NCBI GenBank assembly: GCA_911728455.2
Contig: OU452229.1
Coordinates: 19,100,754-19,164,753, forward strand
DNA from: Marthasterias glacialis
Lineage: Eukaryota > Echinodermata > Asteroidea > Forcipulatida > Asteriidae
Direction of reading: 5' to 3'
Length of the DNA: 64,000 bases
Shown: positions 24,362 through 36,721 of the stretch, one piece after another
How the letters are laid out: the number at the start of each line of letters is the position of its first letter
Position numbering within the stretch: position 1 is the stretch's first letter
Notes under the pieces: generated by a model
Told to the model about the DNA's origin: nothing
The model's database searches: none
What the model saw: the letters and a program-made list of their open reading frames with translations, nothing else
Position numbers and translations under genes: made by a program

Positions 24362-24814
24362 GACCAGCAGTCAAACTGAAAGTACGGTACAACGTTTTTG
24401 ATTTGAGGGAGTACATTCATTCTTATCATCAATTTTTAAGAAAACTTTCTGTAATCTAAGCTATTTAAACCTTTGAGAATGACTGTGTTATGGTCAAACC
24501 AATTAACCCATTAGCACCCAAACACAAGTTCAATGCAAGTCATTCATTCACTGAACAGGGCAGGGAAAAGTCGCCGGTTTAATACAGTATCTAGAAATCA
24601 TATTATAACTTTCGTTGTGATCATTTTTTTTTGTATTTCTTTTATTTTGTAGAGGATGAAATTAACTTTTGAATGATTGTGACATTTGTTTGTTTGCTTT
24701 TACGAAATTGAAGCTTTGAGCTTGTAAAAATAACAAACTAAATTAGAGAACCTTTGTATATGGATTGCGTTAGCATTGCACGGAAAGTTGTGCATGCAAC
24801 TTTTTCAACTGAAC

Positions 24815-25208
24815 AGTTGTTTCATACCAGAACAATATGTAAACGAAGTGATTGAAATAAATCAAATCATACCTTTGGAAATGACTGACAGTTTCTTTAG
24901 TAGGCCTACTTACAGATAACAGTTGGAATCGATTAGAATGTAAATTCCTTTCAATAATGTGTAAAGAAAATTGAGAAAGCACGACGAAAAAGAAGCATTG
25001 TCACTGTCCGCTGTGTACATTATTGTGCATAAAATGCTTTGCACACACAATACTGTCTGTATTATGCGGAGAAACTAAAGCACTGTGAGTTTGATTTCTG
25101 ACCTTTGAACCTTTGGAAGTGGATTACTCCATTTTTTTCAATGTTGACCATGACAGGGGTGACCATAGGTTATTTTTGGACCATCGTAGTCTTCAGATCA
25201 GGCTGTAT
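24815..25208 (+). repeat. Dispersed repeat, copy B
   Basis: Direct-orientation partner of 8-385, with a small insertion (GACAGGGGTGACCAT) near the right end. Class unknown. Confidence 0.7.
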
Positions 25209-25569
25209 CTACGACTTTTTGGTGTGATCCGCTAGCATGTGAAAAACCAGAGATACGGAGCGTTTTGTAATATCGGGCTGTCCCGTGTGGTTCAGTGATC
25301 AAAAGGTTTCGGTTGAAGGTAAGTAAAAGGTCACGGTTTCGGGCGGTACAGTGACTAAAGGGTTAACATAACCTGTGACAAATTTTTTTAAAAGCATAGG
25401 AACTCAAGTTTTTGGACCCCATGTGAAAGTGACCTGTACAGTGAAAACAAGTTGCCTGACAGAATTATTTCAAGTTTTTTGTTCTTAGTTGTAATTTTTC
25501 TAAAAAGGGCCAACAATTCAAGACGGGACATTTTTCAAGACTATTGGTGCACATGATAAATTCTTATTA

Positions 25570-25896
25570 AAGCGTGCAGATAACATTGGTATCCACACTT
25601 TATGTGACCCAACGTATACATGAAATAACAAACCTGTGAAAGTTTAAGCTCAATCGGTCATCGGAGTCACAAGAAAATAGTGATAAACTCCCTACATGTT
25701 TTCACGGTTTACAAAAATTGGGTTTTGTTCTGGCGAGATCAGAACTAGTATTTCACTCATCTCTAAAAAAAAATACAGCATTTCAAGCAAAACTAAGTCA
25801 ATGGAAGTTGACCATCTTTACACCATGTAAAAGTTATGTGCAAATCTGTGAACATTTCCATTTTTTAATCTTAGCAATGTTGAGCACATCTTTTAG
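25570..25896 (+). mobile_element. Diverged CAGCTCAACATTGG-family MITE
   Basis: The left end TAAAGCGTGCAGATAACATTGG and right end AGCAATGTTGAGCACATCTT are imperfect terminal inverted repeats. The block CAAATCTGTGAACATTT is shared with 43412-43766, and the 5' part is shared in reverse with 3675-4033. It links those two subfamilies. Confidence 0.55.
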
Positions 25897-27046
25897 GCCA
25901 AGTGCCTTTTCAAGTATTGATTTGGTAATTTGTGAAGTGTAACCTTCTCGGTACTGTGCTGTACCACATCTGTCTGTATTCTTGAAACATAAGACTTCTG
26001 AAATCTTGGAATGATATTTCATGCTTGAGTTCATACCATCAATACCCATGGATCTGAAATTGAAAACAGCATCACAGAAAACCATTGTTTGAACTGGGTC
26101 ATGAGAACAAGGAAGTGCTATTTAGGTGTCTTTGGTTTTTCAAAATGTAGGTCATTTCTCATAATTAGTATTTACATTTATTGGTAATGAAATCAAGGAA
26201 TTTAATAACCGTAGATTGGGGCAGTCGGAGGAAATCTGGAAAAATATTAAATTGTGTTGATGTGTCTGTCATACAAGGTTTTTAAAAATTCAATCTTCTG
26301 TTTTGCAATCCTTGATTCATTAAAAGGGAGAACATCTTATTTATTATTATTAGCAAATGGTCAATATTCAACCTCTGGAGTGAGGTAGATAAAAAATAAT
26401 TATTGAGTTTCAAAATCAATGCAGTTGGTCGGGGCTTCTTCTTTGCTATTTTTGTCCTTGTTTTTTAGACTCATAATTATATTCATCTACCTAATAATGC
26501 TAGAGGTTGCTTTGAAAATTAACCATTTTGCTAATAATAATAATAATTAATAAGGACACCAGCAGCAAAAAACGAAGCCCCAAATTTATTGTTGCTCATT
26601 TTCAGAGGGGAAAAATTTATATATATCAGCTGAGGCTATCACCCCTACTATTTTTTATATAAATATACATATATAAATGCATTGAACATAGAAGAAAAAA
26701 AAAAAAAAAAAGATTTGATATTATCTTGACTGGCAGATTGCCACCAAGTTCCTTCAGTTCTGGCTTCCCACCATGCAAGAATGCTCGGAGTGAAATATTT
26801 TGGATAGGAGAAAAATTTCAACCGGCCTAGTTTTTTCATTGTTTCTTTGTTTTTAAATGATGCCAGTTAAACAATTTGGTTGAGGTTGGGCTTATCTGGC
26901 AATGTCTAGGTCTGGAGATAAATGCACCTCAGATTGATAACATAACTATTATGTGTTATATACTTGAGCATTAGGAATGATTATGTTACCCTGCATTGAA
27001 CAATGTCTTGCTCAAATGTTTCCCAAACTCTAAACCCAAATAATGT
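25897..27046. other. AT-rich DNA, nothing recognised
   Basis: Contains AATAAT-type simple repeats near 26530 and a poly-A run at about 26695-26710. No gene or structured repeat was recognised. Confidence 0.4.
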
Positions 27047-27442
27047 TTAAAGGGATTGCATACGTTTGGTTATGACTCTGAAAATTGTTGGCAATAAAAA
27101 CTTACTTGGTAAGAAGTACAGTAGCTTTGGATAGTATAATGCATTTTGAGAAACGTTTCACTTCGAAGTACTGCAGTTATGGAAAAATATATCACTTTTT
27201 ATCTCAAAAAAACTTGAATCTGAGAAGCGTTATGGCCGTAACGCTTCTCAGAATGTGTATTCCAATGACAGATACTTCTTCTGCGTGAACGCCACCGCTC
27301 CAGATTTTTGGCGATATCTCAAAAATGCTGCCACCTTTTGAAATAAAATTTACACAAGTTAGTTTTATGGTATACATCTACCATTATATAGCATTAAGGA
27401 AAACGTACGGTTCCAAAAACCAAAGATATACTTTGCCTTTAA
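27047..27442 (+). mobile_element. TTAA-bounded MITE with internal perfect hairpin
   Basis: The left end TTAAAGGGATTGCATACGTT and right end GATATACTTTGCCTTTAA are terminal inverted repeats, each starting in TTAA. The core contains TCTGAGAAGCGTTA (27219-27232) and its exact inverse (27239-27252) around a 6-nt loop. Interior blocks match 18497-18878. The right TTAA runs directly into AAGGGATGTGACACC, which may be the start of another element. Confidence 0.72.
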
Positions 27443-30400
27443 AGGGATGTGACACCATTTGTTTAGAATAAATCTAACAAACTATGTAGTGTTCAAGAAA
27501 CATATGAAACTAATCAATGAAATGTTTTGTGTGGGTTTTTTTTTTTTGGGGGGGGGGGAAGTGCCCTTGTTTGTAGCATGTTATTTTTGAAAGTCAAAAT
27601 TCTATCAATTTTTTTTAAGATTACTAATTTCTCTGGACAGTTCATGTTTGTTCCAAATAAGGTTTTATTATAGGTTCTTTAAAATCCTCGGTTTATTATT
27701 ATTCTCAACGAACTAGACCCCGTCTCAAAGGAAGACGCCAAGTGACCATATTTTTGACCACATGAGGGCGCTCTCACTTGCTAATTTCCTTGTATCACAA
27801 TCGCAGTTTTATCTTACTTTGGCTGCAGTGCCTTGTATGTTGTTTTCTTGTATATCAATGGCCAAATAAATAATAACAACAATGCAAAAAACAGGTTGTT
27901 TTACTTGTTTTGCATCACGCATATTTAGTTCACACACGCCCTCACGCAGTCAAAATGACTGCGAATTATTCAATGTCGTGTCTTCTATCTATTCAGCCTA
28001 AATTCAAACTTAACAAATTTCTTTTTGATTTAAGTTGCGCAAACCAGATACGATGTTGTAATGTAGTTCTAACTTTTGTTCTAGTTTTGTTTTTGTGGAT
28101 TCATGACTACCAATAATGTCTGCGAAAACTATGAAACCACTTGCCTGTGTACTAGTGATTTTAAGTGATCTTTTTTCGTACTTGCAATACTTTTTGATGA
28201 AGACCGCTCGAGCAGAAGAAGCATTTTTGACATGACATGTCTTCGAAGTCCGATTTGAAACCTTATTATGGCGAGAGATGTGAACTCAAAAACCGTCCCA
28301 GTTCTTGCTTGTAATCTAGATACATGTAGAAAGCCTGCAGAAGAATTAATTGAAATGGCAGAGGCGGCTCTAGTTATTATTTTTAGACCTCTGATGAAGG
28401 GCCACTAGTTTAATGGATCTTATATAATTTGCTTCCTTCAGGGTATCTTCAGGTGTTATTCAACGCTACTACTACCCTTGTTGCAGTATTAAAAACCTCG
28501 CCACTGTGTGTGTCCCAGCATATAGGAGCAGGATTTGGCATTTGCATATTGGATTGTTCATGTAAACCCTGTTCTGCCTCTAAACGGGGCCTATTAGGTT
28601 TCTTGGCTTTTAAATCGATGATGGTCGCTCGGTCAGTGAACTACAATATGAAAATTACAATGCAGGCAACGTCTAAAAATATATTCCCTGTAGTGATGTA
28701 GAATCATGTAGAAGACTGCATCTTGCCTGATGCCGGGTTACGTGGGTTCATCTACATGTAGGTTGTTTTCAGTATTTTGGCACAATCCTGAACAAGATGG
28801 ATTTGTCGAATCTAGTTGAATACTATTACTGGTGACATGTTTGAGAGGTAGCCTTATTGTTTCTTTGCTAACAACCAAGCATTTCTTGTCCATTTCTTTT
28901 TGTATTGTTTGGAGAGAAAAAAACAAGGATCAAAATTATGCACTACTCAGAAGTATTTATGAATTAAGCCCTTTATTTTTATTTTTTATTTATTTATTTT
29001 GTTGTTGTTGTGACAACTAATTTGGTAATTTAGGACAAACAGTGTTGGATTAAAAGACAAAAACCTGAATGAGTTTTTTTTTCTTATTATTTATTTTTTT
29101 TCAGCAGAATCTGCAATTGATAAATCTAAAAATATGCAAATAATGGTAGAGATAATATATATAAGTACAAGTAATGTGTAAAAGGTAATAAGATGATCAA
29201 TAAAACCAAAATGAATCAATGAATTAGTTAATAAATGAATTAATACATAATTAAAATGACACAAAGAAAATAATCAGAACACTTAATTAAAATTAATTCA
29301 TTATGGGAGAGAAAAAATACACTTAAAATAAATAAGTCAAAATGGTAAAGCAAACAGATAAATGAATAAAAAATGTAGTGTATGTAGCTTAAAACCTTAA
29401 TCCAGGGATCTTGAAATATAAAAAAAAATATATAAGCATGTCTGTGAGTGTATGTGTATTTTTTTAAATGCGAAACATTTTGTTTTTCTTTTATTTTTTC
29501 TTGATGGTTTAAATTAGAATAAATTCACTGAACTTAAAAAAAAGAAGCCTCAAAGCAAGTCCAGAAACAACGACAATATGAAACAGAATAATATTAAAAC
29601 ATCAGATCTCCAACAGTCCTCTTTAATACACGTTGAACAACACCAGCCTACAAAGTCTACACGATCCCATCTTTTGAAAACATGTGTTCATATAATATAG
29701 GAAATAAAATAAGTATTGACCTAGACTTACTTGAATAATAGTGCAGCCAACGGAAAATTCCTGCCTTTTTACCCCTCAAAAAATGTGGACTTGGGATACA
29801 AAGAATAATCGGAATGGATTTACAATTTCAATGATAAATTGTCGCCTTGCTTATCGGGCAGTCAAGCAGAAATGAATTATAGGGCGAACGCATGTGAATG
29901 TACTCTGCACACATTTACTATGCTTGTAAATTGAAAATGTTCCACTGTGCCCATTATGCACAAGACTATGTGATACATAAGTACAAGGCTTGTCAAGTTT
30001 ATACATAATGGGCATCAGGCCTTGCAATAGATCTATGTCACATGGCACCCATATTTTATTCCAATCAATTTAAACAAAATGAGACTAGATAGGAAACTAA
30101 TCTGTCCCCCTCTGTTGTATAACTAGTATCAGAACTAATGGTGTTGGGTAGTGGAAATGTTTTAAAGATGACAGCAAAATGGGTTTGTATTATAAAGGGA
30201 GACTTCATCATGTCTAGATCAATTAAGACTCAGGGGTAGAAAGCTCACATCATAGTTTCAGTTTGATTTGTGCTCTCGGAGATTCATGTTTTTGAGGATA
30301 CTTGTGTTTGAGCTGTCTTCCATGTTTACCATGGATGTTCCACCAGCACCTCGGAGTAGTTTACTAGTAGGTAGATGGCACTCTACAAGTGCTATTATTA

Positions 30401-30700
30401 TATTATTATATGTGGAGTAGATCAAATGATTCTGCTTGAAATGTTATCTTGGCGGAACTATTAAAGTTACCCGATCAGCAGATTGTAACGACAAAACAAA
30501 CAAAAGATTCAATTTAAAACTGGACATTGAGAGTTTGTGGACAAACTCACGGTGTTCGGTCGGACGCAAAGTGATGACGTAATTTATAATGGGGTTATTA
30601 TTGTGTACAAAGTGGTTGCTACGATCACGCTCCGCCATTCAGTGGGTCAGAGATTGAAATTTTGCCTTTATTGATTTTTATGTATGCATTTTTAAGAACT
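27443..30700. other. AT-rich DNA with low-complexity tract
   Basis: No gene is recognised. 28970-29560 is strongly AT-rich (ATTTATTT and AAATAAAT motifs). Short reading frames lack splice context. Confidence 0.4.
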
Positions 30701-31612
30701 TAACCACAACTTCTGATTTTGACCGGAAGTAAAGGTCAAATTGGGTCACACTCTGTGTAACACTTGAGATTAGTTCAAGAGTTTTCAGAAGATGAATCAA
30801 TCATCAACCTACCACAATTGTGGTTCTTCGGATATGATTTTTTGAAAAATTATACTTGAACTACCGGTTTCCACCAAAAGTAAAGGTCAAATTGGGTCAC
30901 GCCTTCTGTAAGATTCGAAGAATGATTAAAGGGCTTTTAGATGATATAAAGATTATTTATGTTCTCTTTTTGGAAATTAAGATGTTACATTTTTGAAATG
31001 TGAAGCTTGAAATGTAAAGGTCAAATGGGGTCCCACTCTGTGACAGTTGTACAGTATTTGAAGGGCTTGCATATGGTGCAAAGATCTTGTGTGTAACTGC
31101 TATAGTTCCCCAGATATGATTTTTTGAAATATTAATAAGTTGATTTAATGTAATGACGTCATCGATGACGTCATCATCCCAAAATAAATTTCAGTTTCAT
31201 CTAAATGGTAACGTCTAAGGTAACAGTAAGTTTCAAGTCTGTACCACGTTTAGTTAATGAATTATGAATTTACTATATGTGAAATTTCAACTTCGGTTTC
31301 AAATGGAAGTCAGGGTCAAACAGGGTCGCACCTTTTAAAAGATTTGTTGAATGTAAAGGGCTTTCAGATGAAGCAATCATTATTAATGTATTCCGTTTTG
31401 TTATTGCGATATCAATTTTTTGTTAAATGAAATTTCAACTTCGGGTTTCAACCGGAAGTCAAGGTCAAATGGGATCACACACTGTGTTAGATTTATACAG
31501 TAGTTGCAGAGCTTTCATTTGGTGCAAATATCTTGTATGTAACATTTACAGTTCTTCAGATATGAATGTTTGAAATATTAAACGTTGATTTAATGTAATG
31601 ACGTCATCAATT
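30701..31612 (+). repeat. Degenerate tandem array, about 146-bp unit
   Basis: The landmark GGAAGTAAAGGTCAAATTGG or a variant recurs near 30722, 30872, 31010, 31303 and 31450. Spacings are 150, 138, 293 (two units) and 147 bp. Each unit then has a CACTCTGTGTAAGA-like block and often CAGATATGATTTTTTGAAA. Units are diverged. Two units end in TGACGTCATC palindromes (31153 and 31599). Confidence 0.75.
31153..31176. promoter_or_regulatory. Double CRE-like palindrome
   Basis: TGACGTCATCGATGACGTCA is itself a perfect palindrome containing two TGACGTCA (CREB/ATF-type) sites. It lies inside the 146-bp tandem array and recurs singly at 31599, so it is part of the repeat and not necessarily functional. 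Confidence 0.5.
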
Positions 31613-34600
31613 GCTGTTGAAGAGTGTTTTCAAAATAACTGTTGATAACTGTTATTATCAATATCAGTCTTTCAATTTGAAGAAACTCAAAGAGAGCTAT
31701 AAACTGCTCCATTATTGAGAAGCACTCTTTGCACTACATAGAATAAAACGTCACACGTAAGCCTCAAAATTGAAATTCAGACATACTTTTTTTTTATTAT
31801 AAAATTTTACTGCAAGCATTGCTGCACAAATGAAAGTAGCTCTGACGATTCGTATGCATGCATAACGGGATTACAGGATTGGATTAGCCGACTGTTATTT
31901 TTCATTCATGATCAAAGCAAATAAACCCCACATCGGTAGTTCATTTTCCTGCTGTGAATAACATTTCATTAAATGTTTTTAAAATCCACTTTGAATTTGA
32001 AGGAGGGCTATTTGTTTCTCTCCTCAGACAGTGTTAAGGAGTGCGGAGTAGTGTGATTGCATTCGCACTCTTTAAAATGGTGGTCGTTATTATGATAACT
32101 TACAGTAGCTTTTTTTTTTCTCAAAAGTTATCTTTCTGAGATTTGTTTTTATCTGAAGATTTGTTATAATTGTGAAAGTAGGAAAGTGATGTCTCAAAAG
32201 TACCAAGGAAGTGAACAGTTCCACAGTGTTTCCTTGAAGTTAAAACACCTATACTATGTAACAGAAGTTTATCTTGAATATAAGAGCATTGAAATGAACA
32301 TAGAGATAGTACTAATAACAGCACAATGTGTCATTAATTTTCAAATGCATCGGCCTAATAGGGCCTAATTTTTAAAGAACTGGTCTTTTTTATCCTTAAA
32401 ATCCATTTTTTTTTTCATGACTCAGCAGCAATTAAGACTTTTTAAGGTTTTTTTTTTGGTTCTTAGTCATCAAGGAATGTGTTATGATTTCCCGCAGCCA
32501 AACCATCTGTTTATCAAAACACAAAGCTGTAGATTTTTTATTTGGCTTCTCGCAATACCGCGAATCGCCGAGATTGCCCTAGAACAGAGTCATTATAACT
32601 CGTTCATGTTTATCCTACAAATTGGAAAACTCCAGTCTACCCCGAGTGCTCACATTTCACTAGTATATATGTGTAGTGACTATCCATAGCTGAGGCGCAC
32701 TGTTGTGTAGACCATGTCGCGACACGCATCTCCGGTTACCACCCTGTGTAATGTAGGGCTACATGGGGATACTGTATGGAGCACCAAATGCCAGACTATT
32801 TTTTACTGTGATGTTTTTGTAAAGGTTCAGCTTCCCTGAAACTGCCGATTATAAAGCCTAAAATGATGCCCACAAAGAGTCCGCGGGGGGGGGGGGGGGG
32901 GGGGGGTGTCTCTCATCTGTTTATTGCCGACTGATTTTGAGCTTCTGTGTAACTTGATGCAAGAGAGTAATCAATAAGACGTAGAAAGGTGAGGTAAGAC
33001 TCACTTGTGTCCATTTTGAACTCTTCTCTTTTTTTTCTTTTTTTTATTATTATTATTTTTTTTTGGTTAAATGTTTTTTACACTACCTCCCCGTGGGGGG
33101 ACTGTATAACATTTCATCTATGTTACTTTTCATGAATATGCCATGCATCGTCTTTCATTTGGAACATCATCATATTCTCTAGACATCATCTTACTCACAA
33201 TTTGACAAGTCATCAATAGGTAAATGATCAGCCCCGCGAGATTACCCTCCAATCTGTCTAAAAAGGCAATAATAAGAGATACACCTTTTCTTTCTTTTTT
33301 GTTGAAGTTCTGTTGCTAGTTTCAGTTCATGGGAAGGCAGTGTCATAAAATACATTCCTTTGGATTTTTCCGGATTTCCGAATTTTATTGTTGTGGAATT
33401 TTGTTTTACAATTTTTTTTTTTTTTTTTACTTTTTACTTTTTTTTTTTTTTTAAATGTCATTTACATACATTATACATCCAGGGCCTTGTTAGAGCCTTA
33501 ACACAGTACATGTACTGTATTTGGACTACTCCAAGGTGCTTGCCCCATCTACATTTAAACACAGAATGCTGCAATTAGTACGGGTAATGGCGTGGTTGGT
33601 AGCCACCAAACCCCTCCGTCGGTGTTTCGTGCATTACAGAGTTGAATTGGACCAGCGAGAGTTTTCTGAGAGCAGTGTTTATATCAGATTTTTTATTTTT
33701 TCACTTCTTAGACAACTCTCCCTTATGTAAACTGTGCCACCTGGAAATCCAACAAAATTCCAATGTTGATTGTCAATTAAATGACTCTCAGTTTCATTGT
33801 TATTAACTATTACCTAAATAATCACATGTGAAATCCAAAACGATTGTGTAAACGGGGCTACTTGGGTGAGTTCTTTCCAAGTTTTTAATTTAGCCATTTC
33901 ATATAGCTGGTATGCACATATATCAGGCATGTGAAATTTTTGCGATTATGCGGAATTCTGTTTTTTTATTTATTTGTACACTCCGCACATTTTCCTGTGA
34001 CTCCGCTTTTTGTGCTGCAGATCGAGCCGCATTTCGTACCCCAAAGGTCGCGCTGTGTACATAAAGGCCGGTGTGTAGATGATTGCGCGACAGTGGAAAT
34101 GAACCACAGTCATTTTTAAATGGTTTATAAATTGTGTAAAACATGATCACGCTTCAATTTTACAGTGGCGCGACCATCCAGCAACCGTCCCGCATCAGAC
34201 TAGATGACTCCTCCCAAATGCCTAGGTAGATGTCCGGTTGCCTGGTTCTGATTCAGGGTACTCACGGCGCGGACCAACAGCCAACCCCCCCGCTAAATTT
34301 TGGCGCCATTTTTATTCCTGTCAACAACTGAGATGCTTTGTCGCAAGTCGAGTTGTCATCATCGATACATTTGTACATTGTACACAGAGACGATTTTCAA
34401 TCAACACCGTCCGCTGTTTATCAGTCGTGATATTGAATAATAGTGACATTAAAATACTATACATGATTGTAGGATTGGAGATCGAGACATTGTGCCCTTT
34501 AAATGAGTGCATTAATGTACACCACACAGTATGTACGCTGCACACTGTGCTGTAAATTTGTATGTGAGTAATGTGAGTAATGTATGACAGCAGCAAGAAG

Positions 34601-36721
34601 ACTTTTTCTGCGTTTTGTTTTTTAAGGCTCACTCACATGCCTGATTATACATCTGCTAAAAGAGAGATCCTGTCAAGAGATGTTAGATAACATGTTAGAT
34701 CAAATACGTTCATCACTGTAGTAAGAGCCCTGTGAATTTTCAGGGTTTTTTTTCTTCTGGTTTCAGGTTTTGTTTTATAGCTCACCCATTGTCTTCAAAC
34801 TTTCTCTGAGAGATGGACTTGCCATCGAGAAACCTCTAGTTTTTTTTGTGTGTTTGTGTTGATATGGAGAGTAAGTTAAATCCTCTTTAATTTAGGGGAG
34901 TTGATGTTTCAACCAAGAGGAAACTACTACCTATATTCAGGATTTGTCCTCTTTCTGCAATCACGGTCCTGCTGTGACTGGTACTTGGCCATACAGCCGT
35001 ATTGATTCTTCACAATGTCATATGATTGAAAGGTATTAACAGTAGTTTCTTGTAATTCCTTTTCATCCCTTCAGTCATTGTCACTGTCACTGTCACTTAC
35101 TTTCATGGGCAATGTCATTGTCATTGCAGTGCCAGACTAGTTTGAGAAAGGTAGTAGAAATGACAGTTGATTGAACAATGTTTTTTTCACGGAACGCAAA
35201 CAAATTTGTACACTGCGCTGGCACAAGCAACACACATGTCTGGAGTAAATGAAGAATGCTTTTTTCAATGCCAATTTTCCAGTGATGTGTTGACGTTCGT
35301 CACTAAAAGTAACCAAGAAGGGATACATAAAAGAACATTTCTTTGTTATTTGGGTTGTTGCAAATTTTTGCAGTGAGGTATTGATCTTTGTCTACCTCCC
35401 TCTCCCCCCCCCCCCACTCCATTACGTTCGAATGAGCTGGGGGAAATGATTGCATCCTATTTTGAGTCATCGGCACTTCAATGTTATTTTATTCAGGGAT
35501 GAAATGAAAGAAGGGAGTTTGGATTGTCAACGGGCCAACCCTCAGCACTATCTTGAAGTCTGATAACTTTTTTGATAATTTTCAAGCTTCACGTTTTCAA
35601 ATAGCAATCTAATCTTTAAAATGTTCACTCCAACAGGTTTTCACATTTGTGAGAAAACCAGAAAAAGAAGGTTTCCATGAGCTGGAAGTTTCTGATATCT
35701 GGAAATTATGGGTAGGCATATAGCAGCTGCCACTCACCCCTTATCACAAATAATAACCAGGTATGACTTCACGATTAGAAACAGATGGTTGGCTGGTAAT
35801 ATCATCCCAGTTTAATCTCCTGGGCAGACCAAAGGATCATAGGGTTGACATGTTCATGTCATGTCTGTATGGGATGTTACAACATTGCCTTTTGGAGTAC
35901 ATTAATCGGGGCTTTTGAGCGCTCAAGAAATTTAGACCATAAATTTAACTTGTGAAAAAATTCATCAGAGCAATTTCTCAGTTACTGAGTCAAACTATCC
36001 ACTGATAATATTATCGGTCTGCCATTTTGTATGTCACGTTTGTTAGTGATTGATAAAGTTTGCCATGTGGGAATGTTTTGTTCATGTTTCTTGGTGCCTT
36101 CAGTGTTTTCTGTAGTCACTCATCACGTAGCATTAAGGCTCTTGCAGAAAAATCCCCACAACGGGAAATTTCCAACAGCTATTTTCTTGAAACAAACTCT
36201 TATTGCAGTGGTCTACAAAAAGCCTTTTTTGTATAGGAAGCTGTTTTTAGCATTAACACAACACTTAAATTAAGCAGAATTAATTTTCAGATTTAAATAG
36301 CTGAGCAGCTTCATGTGTAAGTTGCTAATATTTAAGGGTTGATCATTCCCACTCAGCATTCCTGTTTGAGTGCGATCGTCCAGTACTTGAGAAACAGATC
36401 ACCTTTAATTGTAACTCCATTGAATGTTTGCCGAGTAAACATTGAGTGGACTAGAAGCCTTGATGGAGAAAAAATGGAGTATCAATAGCCGCTGTCGATG
36501 AAATCATACTGCTGGTCGATTTGTCTGGCTTTTTTGCGAATTGCGTTGTGAGAACCACGGGTACATGATATTTCAGTATTATGGGAGTTATGTAGTCAGT
36601 AAGTGTGGTGGGGAGGGGGGTTGGGGAGGGGTCTTTTCAATCCATGTTTTGTGACTAATTGGCCATCTGAAGTCATCAACAGTCAAGATCATTAATTGAT
36701 GGATTATTAATTGCTATCCAT
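31613..36721. other. Intron-like DNA with homopolymers and CpG patches
   Basis: No gene is recognised. A run of 22 G lies at 32885-32906, T runs at 33411-33430, and a TGTCAC/TGTCATT simple repeat at 35070-35128. Balanced-composition patches at 32490-32770 and 34150-34420 (the latter with an E2F-like TTTTGGCGCCA near 34300) might be regulatory. Confidence 0.35.

Noticed and set aside
23950..24363. 137-codon frame
   Set aside because: It lies within the 470-bp inverted-repeat element, runs into its terminus and resembles no transposase.
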